A program made the translations under genes and the position numbers. Shown piece after piece: positions 12,640-23,599 of a DNA stretch of 64,000 nucleotides. The notes beneath the pieces are model-generated. The model made no database searches, was not told where the DNA came from, and was given only the letters and a program-made list of their open reading frames with translations. Source of the stretch: Saururus chinensis (Eukaryota > Streptophyta > Magnoliopsida > Piperales > Saururaceae); assembly GCA_035235625.1 (NCBI GenBank), contig CP141149.1, positions 33,349,753-33,413,752 on the forward strand, written 5' to 3'. How positions within the stretch are numbered: the first letter of the stretch is position 1; the number at the start of each line of letters is the position of its first letter.

Positions 12640-13240
12640 TCCACCCCGAGCGCTTGACGTCACCCACTTCTGCTTTGGCCACCAGAGATAGCATAGCCGG
12701 AGTAAGAAAATTGCTAATATGGGACCACCTACTGATCCAACATTGCCGACATTTGACAGGGCTAGCGATTCTTAGGTGGTTGCTGCAACTGGTGCTAGCG
12801 CTACTGCCACCCCCACCAACTTGGTTATTCACTTTCAGGAATTTGCTGGACCGAATTGAGATACTCCTCGGTAAGGTCACCCACTCCCCACTCGTCTGTG
12901 CAAACCAGTTATTGCGAAAAGAGAGGACGCTCATTGAGCTCGCATCTGAGATCTCGTTGGAGATCCTACGATCCGGCCCATTACAACTGCTATTGAGCCT
13001 CCCAAGATCTACCGCCAGTTATAACGTAGAGCGGCCAGCTCGGGCAGGTGAGACCTGCAAAATGAGGCTCAGCTGTTTGGCAAGTTCTCTGTGCAGAATT
13101 TCTGAAGCCTCGCGTTCTCCTTCCGCATGTAGTTGTTCTTCTCGTGCAGCTGAGAGAGGCAAATCCCATATTTTTCGGCCATCTGTTGATACTGCAGCGA
13201 GAAGCAGCCTAGGTGGAGACACTGCTGGATAGTGGAGGGA
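12640..13240 (-). pseudogene. Broken CCCH zinc-finger-like gene
   Basis: Reading the minus strand from about 13215 gives a coiled-coil-like stretch (YQQMAEKYGICLSQLHEK, then RKENARLQ). It shifts frame within about 20 residues, where a second frame supplies RELAKQLSLIL. Further down, near 12880-12760, another frame reads LPRSISIRSSKFLKVN followed by Gly/Ser-rich sequence. This order (N-terminal coil ending in ANREL-AKQLSLL-like sequence, then SISVRSSGYLK-like sequence) matches my memory of plant C3H14/C3H15-type tandem CCCH proteins. No CCCH fingers are visible downstream. At least two frameshifts and a stop interrupt it. The plus-strand 281-codon open frame across the same bases has no family resemblance and is treated as a shadow. 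Confidence 0.45.
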
Positions 13241-13635
13241 CGAAGTTTGTCATGAGAGCAGAGAAGGAAGTGGCCATGTAGAGAGAAGGAGAAAGTAGGG
13301 GAGGAGTGGGGTGTGAAAGGCTGAGCCGGAGGCCTCCGACAGTCAGGGTGGAGCTAAGCAAGAGCAGAAAGGGAGGACGGTGAGTCGATTATGAGAGCTA
13401 AGAGCGCGATCGATGGGAAGGAATTGTTAGTTTTTGGGTATCGTTATATCCAAATGCAGAAGGCAGAAAGAGGTGATGGGTTAGGGAGGGGTAGGAGGCA
13501 GATATTAAATTTATTTTAAGTAATAAGGGGATTGGTTGTTGGGAGCACGCGGTTAATGTGCATCTGAGGACAATCGTGTGGCCAAAAATTGCCTGGGAGA
13601 AGTGGCAGATGGATAGGAGCGGCGGACTATATCAT

Positions 13636-13756
<121 letters not shown>

Positions 13757-13967
13757 TTTTTATGACAGAGAAGATTTATTTATTTTTATTTTAATAAATA
13801 ACTTTGATCCTTGTTATTGTTCAGCTCTAGAGAGCTTTGAATTTGACCAAACAGGACTTGCTAAGAACATCGTTAGATGGTTAGCGGCTAGAACAAAATA
13901 AGGGGAGTTGTATGGAGGTAACCAAAGCACTAAAATTGAAATGTATATAGAATAGATGGTAGGACTA

Positions 13968-16900
13968 TGTAACACCATGACCTGAACCGGTACCTAGAAA
14001 ATCTCATAATAAAATTTTTTCTTCCTTAAGCCAAGAATCATAATCTGTGTGAGAAGTATAACGTTCATCAACGCACTACGGAGCTTCAAAGCTTCTTTGT
14101 ACGTAAACTTAGGTTGTAATGATCATTTACACACGACAAAGATTTATAATTCATTGCATGTAAATCAGAATAAAATTTATTATTATAATAAATTTGAATC
14201 GGGTTAACGTTGTCTTCCCATTGGTTATATACATATGTATTGGATATTATTCCAATATGATCGGATCCGAACGTAGTTCTGCCTAACGGCTACTACATAC
14301 ATCAAGTATCATAAATCATATACATTAAATTACATATATATTGATATCCAATCAAAATCATACTGAAATTTGTAATCTATCAAAGTTAAGCGAAACTTAA
14401 TAAATCAACGAAATCGTACATCTCGCTCTACCACAGAGCGGGATCAAGCACATACACATGTCTCGCTCTATCACTGAGCTGACACCGAACAACACACATC
14501 ACACGTCTCGCTCTACCCTAGAGCGAGATGGAACATAATAAATCACATCAAAGCATAGCAGATTAGAACACAAAAGATTAAGGCATGACATGACACTGCA
14601 GATTATATCAGATAAAGCATAATAAAGTAATTCAAATCAGAACATATTAAATCCTAATAATTTATACATCTTAATTATTACATTATTATCACTAATTAAG
14701 ATGTATAAGTGTATAAATAATTTAATATCCTAAGTTAACTACTTAGGATATAAACATATTCTCATACAGAAGATCGGGTATACTTACCTATAGAAGACAT
14801 TAGAAGCAGCAGGTTTAGAGCTATTCATTTCTTTAGAGCGTCCATTTTTATACGGATATGGCGGACAAAATTTCTTTCAAAGTAGGTTGATGTAGCATCC
14901 CTTAACTTGGGGAGTTCCTTACTTCACGTACTTGGAGCTAATGGATAGTACATCCTCTTTTCGGAGACATATTTCTCATTTCCTGCTTGTGAACTATGAG
15001 CGGAGTCTCCCTTTAACTCGGGGATACCTCTCTTACTGAGTGGTGGAGGACAGGGCCTGCCCAACTCTGGATTGATTCTTTCATTGTGACCTGGCAACTG
15101 CAGACAAAACCTTTTCTTATTCGTGGCCCATTTTTCTTTCTCCAGTGCTCGAGGATGACGGGTAGGGTCTCTCCTTATATCGGGGTATTTCCTCTGTATA
15201 TAGTCTTCAACTTGAAGAAATGACCCCTCTATTGTATAGAGCATGCTCGATTTAGTCAATAACAGCTCTTTAACGGGCTAAATCGGAGCTAAATTGCTCA
15301 GAAATAAGGAAAAAGAAGTTTGTCGGTGCTCGAGGACAACAGGAAGGACATCTCCTTCTCTTGGGGCATTTCATCCTTATTGTTGACGTAAAAAAAAATT
15401 CGGAGCTTGACTAGCTCTGGATGAGACAAAATTTTCAAAATGGACAAAGTTTCAATAGTGGACAAAGCCCAAAAGAAAAATAATTTTCTAATACTACACA
15501 CGTAGGAAGGCAATAAAAAAAATTAAATCAAAATTCAAAGGCCAAGATTTCGGAGTTTGACTAGCTCTGAATGAAACCAAATCTTCAAAATAAACAAAGA
15601 CAAAAAAAAAAAGCAAAATCTAATCCTACATATGTAGGAATGGACTAAGGTTTTTAGGAAAAAAAAGTATATTTTTTGAAGACCTCATGAGATCTCCTTA
15701 TACTCAAAGTTTGCTACAAAATTCAAAATGGCTAAAAAATGCTCTATAGGCCTCACGTAACCACATCAAAATAAAAAAACTAAATTGTAAAGTGTTGTGT
15801 GAGACCTCATAAATCTCACACCAAAATAGCCATAAAACCAAAAGGCTTAGTGACACTCGTAGATCCCACGATAAGCTTTATAAAAATAAAAAAAAAGGGT
15901 CATAAAAGACTAAAATGGCTGAAAACACAAAAAAAAGTTAAGTTTTATAGAAATTCAAAGTTTGAAAAAGAAAAAAAAACTTTATATGGAAAATCCTATG
16001 GGCCACATATAGAGAATGAAAAGACCAAGTCAAAGGTATGATGCCTGGACTTTTCTCACACTCCCCACTTCCTACTTCCTCCACTAATCAATCTAGTTTT
16101 TACCAACCCTCCCACTAACCCATTTTCCATCTCTCACTAATTCACTCTCCACTTCCCACGAACTACCCTTCCAACTCACCCCACTACTTAGCTTAACCGT
16201 ACAACCTTCATCCTATAAATACCCCTTCATCTTCATAAGAAAGGGCTTTTGGCTTTCAAGTCTACAGAACCTCCAAAAGGAAATCTAGAAGTCCATCACA
16301 CACTAAAAGAAATTCAAATCCTAAAAAACCTTGACCTCTTGAAAGTTGAAGAAGTTTAAGGAATCGGAAGACAAGTAGAAGCAACCAAGAAGGAAGAAGA
16401 ATTTGTGCAAGGGGAGCTCTCATCTTCAAGAAAAAATTTCCTTATTTTATTTTTTTCTTTTTCTTTTTTCTAACTTAAAAGTTGTAGTCATTTCTCTTGG
16501 CAATTCTCTTTTATTATTTTAATAAATTCCAAGTTATTTCTTTTATTTTTGTCATCTAATCAAAGGGTTTAAAAAATTGAATAATCACTACTACTCACTC
16601 TAAAGTCTAAAGAGTAGTCTTGATTATTCAAGAGAAGGTCGTCCTACATAAAAAAAAATGTTCTTCTCTACCCCTTGTAAAGAAGGATCATCCGATCTAT
16701 TCTCTTGACTTGTACATAGAGAACTACCGAAATTCACCAACACTTATACGGTCTCCAACTCGAAGAAAGGATTGCTCCATTCGATTGAGCACGCACAATT
16801 TACTTAAGAATGCCTCACAAACGGCCTTAATCGGACTTAGAACGCTAAAAAATGAAGGAGAAGAAGATCTTTATGAAAAAGAACCGAAATGGGTTATTTA

Positions 16901-17396
16901 TTGCCCCCCCCCCCCCCCCGAGCCGCCAATTTAAAACCATGGTGTCGTGCCATGCTGAACTACAACACCTACTGTTTCATGCGCCGTGTGCACGGCGACT
17001 ACACATCATGGCCGCTCGTGCCACGTTTATTTTTTCTTTTTTATTTATATATAACCAAATATTCAAATGCACGTAACCTCTTACCCTGGATTCGAATTCA
17101 AGCGTTCTTAGTACTGTTAGACTCATATTGATGAGCCCTTCGATACTAGCCCACTTAAGGTAGTTTATAGTGCTCTTTTTAAGTGAGTTTTGCCTATTTT
17201 TTACGCTTCTCGAGGTTATAAATTCCAATCCTCACCTCCATTTTGATCATTTTTTGATTCATTATTTTCGTTTATTCAAACTCTACTTATATACGGAGGT
17301 TTCAACTTTTGAAATCATCTATCATTTATTAAAAAAAAATTACTAATTACCTCTAACCCTCATAGCTAAATATAATTAGGAAAATAGGGTGTTATA
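13968..17396 (-). mobile_element. LTR element D, LTR-only (probable solo LTR)
   Basis: A 3.4-kb block opens with TGTAACACC and closes with its near-inverted form GGTGTTATA. It is flanked by GACTA (13963-13967) and GGCTA (17397-17401), a 4-of-5 match typical of a 5-bp LTR target duplication. On the minus strand its first 300 bases hold a motif shared with elements A' and C (CTAACAGTACTAAGAACGC near 17100-17125). A TATTTATAGG box lies near 16215. There is no gag or pol-like protein and no primer-binding site next to the ends, so it looks like a single LTR of a Ty3/gypsy-type element. The poly-C run at 16905-16919 is inside it. Moderately old. Confidence 0.65.
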
Positions 17397-18224
17397 GGCT
17401 AGGATCCCAAACCTCGCCTATCATTAAAAGAGAAAGCCTTGTTCTACAAGGTACAACCTGGGATAGTAGACTAATATAAAAAATGAAGACTGCCTACTTG
17501 GTTCAGATAAAATAAATTAATCCATATAGTTCTTATGCTAATTTGGATGGTCTTAGTTCAAACGAGATACATAGAAAACCGTTATTAATAATAATATATA
17601 AATATAGATATAGACATCCTATCGGGGGCACGCTCGTAACAATGGCAATTGAACGCAGCCCCCTTAAACAGGCTTACAATTTCCATTCCAAATAATTTAG
17701 TTCAGAATAAGTTGTACAACCACCATATGCGACTTCTGAGCAAGCTTATGATTTGAGGTACCCGGCAACAGTGACCCAAGATCGGTCATCTCGAATAATA
17801 AATTCGCCGCATCTAATTGATGGCAAAGAGGCGAAGTGTTCACACGGTCAACTAGTGCGCTCACACACGAAAAGGGGCCAAAGACTTGAGCTTCCTTGCT
17901 ACCCTCTGCCTACATAATATTCATTATCAATCCCACGCCTGTGGTATTCCTATGGGACCCAATGCTGACAAATAGAGGCGTCTGGCCAGAGCCGATAGTT
18001 GATCATCTTTTTGGTGAAACCTCACAGAGGTAATGGAAGTACCATGTAAAACTAGAAACAAACAAGAAAACCTCTATCTTAAACATTTCCTGTCTTAAGA
18101 ATATTGACAAAAGACCAAAACATGCCAATACACCAAACTCATACGATTTTCTCATTTATGCATTTTACATATACATTCTTCCAAAGGTGTAATTCTCAAA
18201 CTAGTTTTCAAAGTTGGGCCCCCA
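17397..18224. other. Intergenic DNA downstream of the ERH gene
   Basis: No conserved reading frame was found. The portion next to 18224 is probably the 3' UTR of the minus-strand ERH gene. The rest is of moderate GC with no repeat I recognise. Confidence 0.4.
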
Positions 18225-21200
18225 CTAACCCTGTTTGTTGGTAGATAATTTCCTCAGATGCTGAAATGTCCGCTGTTTGATCCACTGTCTGTCATATGGC
18301 AGATATGCCTGTATCGAGTGATCATAACTGAAACAGCATAATCAACATTAAGTACATCAGAAAACTAAATCGACAGTACATATAACAATGAGGCAGCTTT
18401 CATCATCTTTCAGATACTAAAAAGGCCATTCTCCCATCGTTCCCATTAGTACGTACCTACCTCTGACCAACAGCAATGCTAGCTGGCAGGGTGAATATAT
18501 CTTTTCACCTCTCAGAAAATTATATTTTGAGTTAAAAGAAGTAAAACAAACAGGGTCTAAGTTTTATAAACAATCTAAAAGTTTAAAAGATATACGCACA
18601 CTAAGGCACTAAGGTCTTCAAGGCCATCGATGAAATTGTACAGATCTGAAATATCATAACTGAGATCTTGAATGGTTGGATAAAGGTCCTTCAGCTTTCT
18701 TTCATAAAGACCACAGATTCCTGCAAAAGACCAGACAATGCACATCATATATTAACAAGCATATACCAATTCGAAAATTAAACACTTTGATTTTTACAGG
18801 ACAGAGAAGAAACTGACACTAATTACTACTACTCATTGCTTCACAGTAATTCCTTGGAGCTAGGCCAAAACAACAAAAAGGACGCAATAATGACTATGCT
18901 GATGACTGATTCAGTCCTTATGTACTGAAGACACTAATATACTTCCAGGGTTCTGAATTGTTGGACTGCGCCAACCTAGTGAGTAAAATGTTAATAATTT
19001 CTCCCAGTGGTCAGCTCTAAAAACAATCGGGTACTTAGAGCTAGCCAAATAATAAAAAAGTTAGAGACCAAATGAGCACATGAAGATGGACAAGAAATAT
19101 CTACAATAAGGAAAGTGAACAGTACACGTCAACAACATTACACACATTAACCCAATTAGGATTGCATCATTCTGGTTCATTGTGTGCCAGTTCATAATCG
19201 TTTGCATATTTGTGTTCCTTCAAGCAAACTAATTCAACCCTTTTTCTTTATCCTTTCTACCTTTCAAATCCTCTTATCATATGATCGCAACTCCTTGTGA
19301 GCATCATGTCATCATTTCGGCTTGTATAACAAACAGGTTAACCAGCTTTCTCTTTAAAAACAACCATATAGGTATTTCTCCTGCAACCATCATTCCATGA
19401 AGCTTAAAGGGGTAATGATAATGGCAATGATGGTGAAGTTTAATTTCATTATTCCTTAGTTATGGGTTTGCTTCAAGAAGGGGGGGCATCTGGCTTAGAA
19501 CTTTCCACAATGATTCTCACAGATGTTCTACCACATAATAACAAAATTAGGTTATCATATACAATCAGTGTCAACGATCTTATTTAGTTAGGATAAGGTA
19601 TAAACGATGATATGATGGTGATCTCCAAAAATATTAGCAATGCTTTTATGCCATCACAGACATCTGTCACTTACCAATGCTGCTAATGCTCTGTCTATTG
19701 CACTCTTACAGCTAAATTTGTTGGTCTTGTCTCCTGTCAATCTAAACATATCCATGTGAACTACAGTTACTTCTTCTAATCTGGTTTTTTTCTTATAGGT
19801 AAGACTCATGCACCCTCACACACTTTACGCAAAATAAATCTTATCCCGATGCCTCAACCACAACCAGGAGAGATCCAAGTATCCAACCAGCTCGACTAAG
19901 ACTAAATTGGCCATCTACACTGGGTTTTGGAAGATACAATTTGACGCGCAACAAATAAATTTAACTTTGTGCCGTTCACATCACAAAATGAAGACCTATT
20001 AAAGCTATCCTCATTCCAGTCGCATATAACCTAACAGTTACTATCTTCATCTATGTCCATCACCTCATGATATGTCAAAATAATCTATCATGAATGTTCC
20101 ATCCGAACCAGAGTCTGCAGATGGCAGATACGATTCACTTTCTTCTTTTTGCTTTTTTTTTTTTGACAAAGAAGACTATATATACTATGAAGTTCGTGAC
20201 AGCAAGGAAGCCACAATTAAAAGAAAAATATTACAGTACTACAGTCATACAAATCAATGAAAGATGATTGAAGTAGTCAAGAGAACTGGAAACATAAAAT
20301 TCAATTTCAAATAACTGATATATATGCACCATAATATCTACACCAGTAACATGATTTACATGCTTTCATGACAAAAAAAGATGCTAAAGGATGCACTACA
20401 CTTCTCACCCGTGCATAAGTGCTCCAAGGCCCCAAGCTCTCTCCATATTCCTAACTAGGATTGAACAATCATCTAAAAACATCCTGAATATTTTCTAGAT
20501 AGCAATTCCACAACAACATACCGTGCATTGCTTGACTGATGGAATCATAATCCATAAAAGTCCTAGTAGCTCTGTTTGGAGACGTCTGCATCAGAATAAT
20601 GGTGTGCCTGTTAGCCTGCAAAAAATGAGAAGCACTTAGTGCACACAAGAAATTGCAGATACAAAATAGTTCTATTGCCTGGCCTATGTTTCAATACTTG
20701 CTGGAATGAAATTCCAAAACTCTAATAGAAAGCTATAGAAGAACATAGAATACAATATATACTCCTATGTACATATATATTTCAATAAAAAGCTATTCAG
20801 CTTTGTTGTTTAATAAAATTCGAATGAGAAAAAAAATAGTAAAAGATGTCCCTTTTATTCAATTTTTTTTTATTTTGGACAGTCTGTGAAATATCCAGTG
20901 ATTGAATGTTAGAAGTTTGAAATACTCTAGAACACAATATTTCCACCAAGTTCCTATTTTTCTTTAATCATCCAATTTGCATCTTAATCCATACGACAAC
21001 TATATTTCCATTAAACAACTAAGACTAACAAAACTATCACTTTAAAAATGGCCATGAAATCCGTAAAATAATAAAATCAGCCTATCTAATAAAACAAAAC
21101 TGCCCCTTGATACCCTTAAAAATCGAAAAAATTCAAAGTGTGAAACCAAATTATAATTAGTAACATTTTAAGAAGTTCAAGCTAAAATAAGGTGAAACCT

Positions 21201-21585
21201 CAGCCGGATTATGTGTCGTTTATACTGAGCACCATCGTGATCATTCACCCTGATCCTATCTAAATCACAAAAATAATAAATAAATAAAATTAGCAGAAAT
21301 TTGCTCACCCAAACAAAAAGAAATTCAGAGCTCGCGCTAATTAAGAACAGTATATCAGAACAATCTCAGGCTTTAAATTCCAAAACAATCAGTACAATGC
21401 AATCCAACCAAAACTGCATAGAGCAATAAAAGGTAAAGATAAAACTTATGCCCAACCAGAACATGAACCCTAAATCGGCCGGTACCAAGGGCCCAACAAA
21501 ATGTTTTCTGGACATGGATGGCCCGAAGTAATAGCAGTGTTAGGGCTTGAACAATGACAAGGAAGAAAGATCGACAACTCACCAT
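18225..21585 (-). CDS. ERH: Enhancer of rudimentary homologue
   Basis: Four coding exons on the minus strand, 21585-21583, 20615-20522, 18720-18600 and 18327-18225, give 106 residues, the usual length for plant ERH. The protein begins MANRHTIILMQTSPNRATRTF, with the first exon supplying only the Met. It continues with DYDSISQAMHG, ICGLYERKLKDLYPTIQDL, YDISDLYNFIDGLEDLSALV, YDHSIQAYLPYDRQWIKQR and ends RKLSTNKQG. All junctions are GT-AG (donors GTGAGT, GTATGT and GTGCGT). ERH is a small, highly conserved dimeric nuclear protein, linked in animals and fission yeast to RNA processing and decay of specific transcripts; its plant role is poorly known. The sequence is intact over its full length. 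Confidence 0.95.
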
Positions 21586-21879
21586 TTTAGCCTGAATTGG
21601 AGACGAACAACGGGAGAGAGCAAACTCCAAGTCGCCCCAAGTCGTCCTGGATTCTTATTCGTAGCTCAAAAAACAGAGATCGTTGTCTTTCGGCCGAAGA
21701 GCCAGGCTACCCCGCGGGAGGTCATTTGCGAATTTGCCCCGCGGGAGGCGACTCTAGACTAGTTAAGCTGAGTGGGCTGTTGGCAACCACTATGGGCCAA
21801 GCCCATTCTGTTGTGAACAAGAATGACAGCCTATGAAAGACTATTCAGTGCATACCTGAATCAGATTCAGAATGAAATA

Positions 21880-22107
21880 CTCCCTTCGTATAATATTAAT
21901 AGCTATATTTCTTCCGTTCTATATTAATATCTCTAGTTGAGAAAAAAATAGTTCTACATTAATGGCTCTATTTTATTTAATATAAATTATTAAATACTTA
22001 AAAATAAGTATCATAAATATATTTTTCCTTCTTTTAGATGTAAATTTCACCATTTAATAAAAATAATTATTTTTTAAAATATAACTATTAATATTAGATG
22101 GAGGGAG
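21880..22107 (+). mobile_element. Stowaway-like MITE
   Basis: Starts CTCCCTTCGTATAATATTAA just after a TA and ends ATTAGATGGAGGGAG, giving inverted ends of the CTCCCTCC type used by Tc1/mariner-related Stowaway MITEs. The interior matches the copies at 6260, 42850 and 53957. There is no coding capacity. It lies just upstream (5') of the minus-strand ERH gene. Confidence 0.75.
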
Positions 22108-22149
22108 TGGTTTTTATTGCATGGTGAAACCTATCTAAATGAAAACAAG

Positions 22150-22215
22150 CTTATGATAATATTTTTTAAGTACTCAATAATTTAAATTAAATAAAATAAA
22201 GCTATTGATATATAA
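22150..22215 (-). mobile_element. Inverted fragment of the Stowaway-like MITE family
   Basis: Read on the minus strand, this segment gives ATAGCTTTATTTTATTTAAT and then GAGTACTTAAAAAATATTATC. That is the central part of the same MITE family, in opposite orientation to the copy ending 40 bases away. Both ends are missing or decayed. Confidence 0.5.
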
Positions 22216-22307
22216 TAAGACTTTTTGCCAAATATTGGTTGTGGTAGAGCTGCTCAAAAAGTGCAAGCAACATAAATTGAAGGTCTTGGGGCCCTCGTCA
22301 CCAAATA

Positions 22308-22369
22308 CTCCCTCCATCCTACATTAATAGTTGTATTTATTTTTCTTCAAAATAAATTAACTGAGGGAG
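22308..22369 (+). mobile_element. Miniature 62-bp Stowaway derivative
   Basis: TA, then CTCCCTCCATCC, a short AT-rich centre, then CTGAGGGAG and TA. Both CTCCCTC ends and the TA duplication are intact although almost the whole interior is gone. This is far shorter than the roughly 200-bp siblings in this window. Confidence 0.7.
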
Positions 22370-22650
22370 TATGAGGTTTTCATGTCCAAAGTCGCAATGG
22401 CAAACATCACAATTGTGGTATAGCTCAACGACATAAATGAGTTGCTAGAACTATTTTGTGGGATGTGTCACAAAGCTTTGCCTTAGTCACCCTTGCCATC
22501 CTCCCAAAGCTCTTTAAGAAGTCTTAGGAGGTTGCCAACTCTCTTCATAATTGGCTTAAAAAGAAGGCAGATTGTAAAGGCCGATAAACATATAATGTTT
22601 CAGTCATATTTGCCTGAGTGGTACTTCATGAAAATTGGGTACCTTACTAA

Positions 22651-22920
22651 TAGGGGTGTTAATGAGTTGAGATAGTTTGTTATATAGTCAGCTTGCCTTG
22701 GCTCGCCTCAAACTAATCTTGAATTAAACTGAAGTTCAATTTGAGCTCATCAAAATAATTTGAATCAAGTCCAAACACGCTTCAGCTCAACTTGGCTCAA
22801 CTCAAACTAAGTTCAAACTCAACATAAATAAGTCTCAAGAGCTTAAAAGTAAATTTTAAATTATAATACATAATTAATATTAATTAAATTAATTATAATA
22901 AAATTAACAATAATCAAACC
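22651..22920 (+). mobile_element. hAT-like non-autonomous element, left part
   Basis: Begins TAGGGGTGTTAATGAGTTGAG and continues with repeated CTCAA/TTGAG words and an AT-rich tail, parallel to the element at 11949. The matching right end was not found. The boundary at 22920 is where the resemblance fades. Confidence 0.5.
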
Positions 22921-23599
22921 ACATGACATCAGCCACTTTGAAAGAAAAAAAAATGATTTGAATCATGGTTTGAGATTCTACTACCTTGGCATCCCCGACT
23001 ACGATATCTAATTTGCACATACAAGCCATAATAGAGCCGTTGGAGTCTCTTGCACAAATGCCCACACCACATTTTTTGAATCGAAGAGAGTCGTGTCCTC
23101 ATTGATATTTATCAACCCATGATCAGAGGAACCCACTAGTCTGGCAAACATCAACGACTTGGTTTCCCTTCATCTTGCAATAAATTTCTAAGTAATTATT
23201 TACAAAACAGGCCACAACCATTTAGGGATGTCAAAACTTGACAATACCCATTTACCCTACCTTCACTTGACTTGACCTGACCTTACTAATATAATGGTTA
23301 GGATTAGGGTCTAGAAAATGAACCTATTAATATAATAGTCACATCGGTTAATTGCTCAATTAATTTGCCTAAACCTATTTACCTAATGGTAGTTGTTCTA
23401 TTTTCGAGACCCACCGCAATTTGTGACTTGTGAGAACATATTTCTTATTGTTGATTGATCTTCTTCAAACACTAAATTTAAATCTTAAGATCCCATGCCT
23501 ACAATCCTTTTATAATCTACAAACCAAGTGGAAAATGTGCAACATACCCTTAATATTTGTTGAAATTATGAGTCATATGAAATTATTAAAGTAATTTTT
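22921..23599. other. Intergenic DNA
   Basis: No gene, repeat or RNA was recognised. The left end of the old LTR C may lie near the right edge of this stretch, but no clear terminus is visible. Confidence 0.35.

Noticed and set aside
12387-13232. 281-codon plus-strand open frame
   Set aside because: High-GC stop-poor sequence opposite the CCCH-like relic; Pro/Leu/Ser-rich with no family resemblance and no supporting splice pattern.
14924-15259. 111-codon minus-strand frame in element D
   Set aside because: No similarity to gag, pol or any host family that I can see; lies in LTR sequence.
16889-17131. Pro-rich open frames around the poly-C run
   Set aside because: Created by the C homopolymer inside element D; length of the run is also error-prone.
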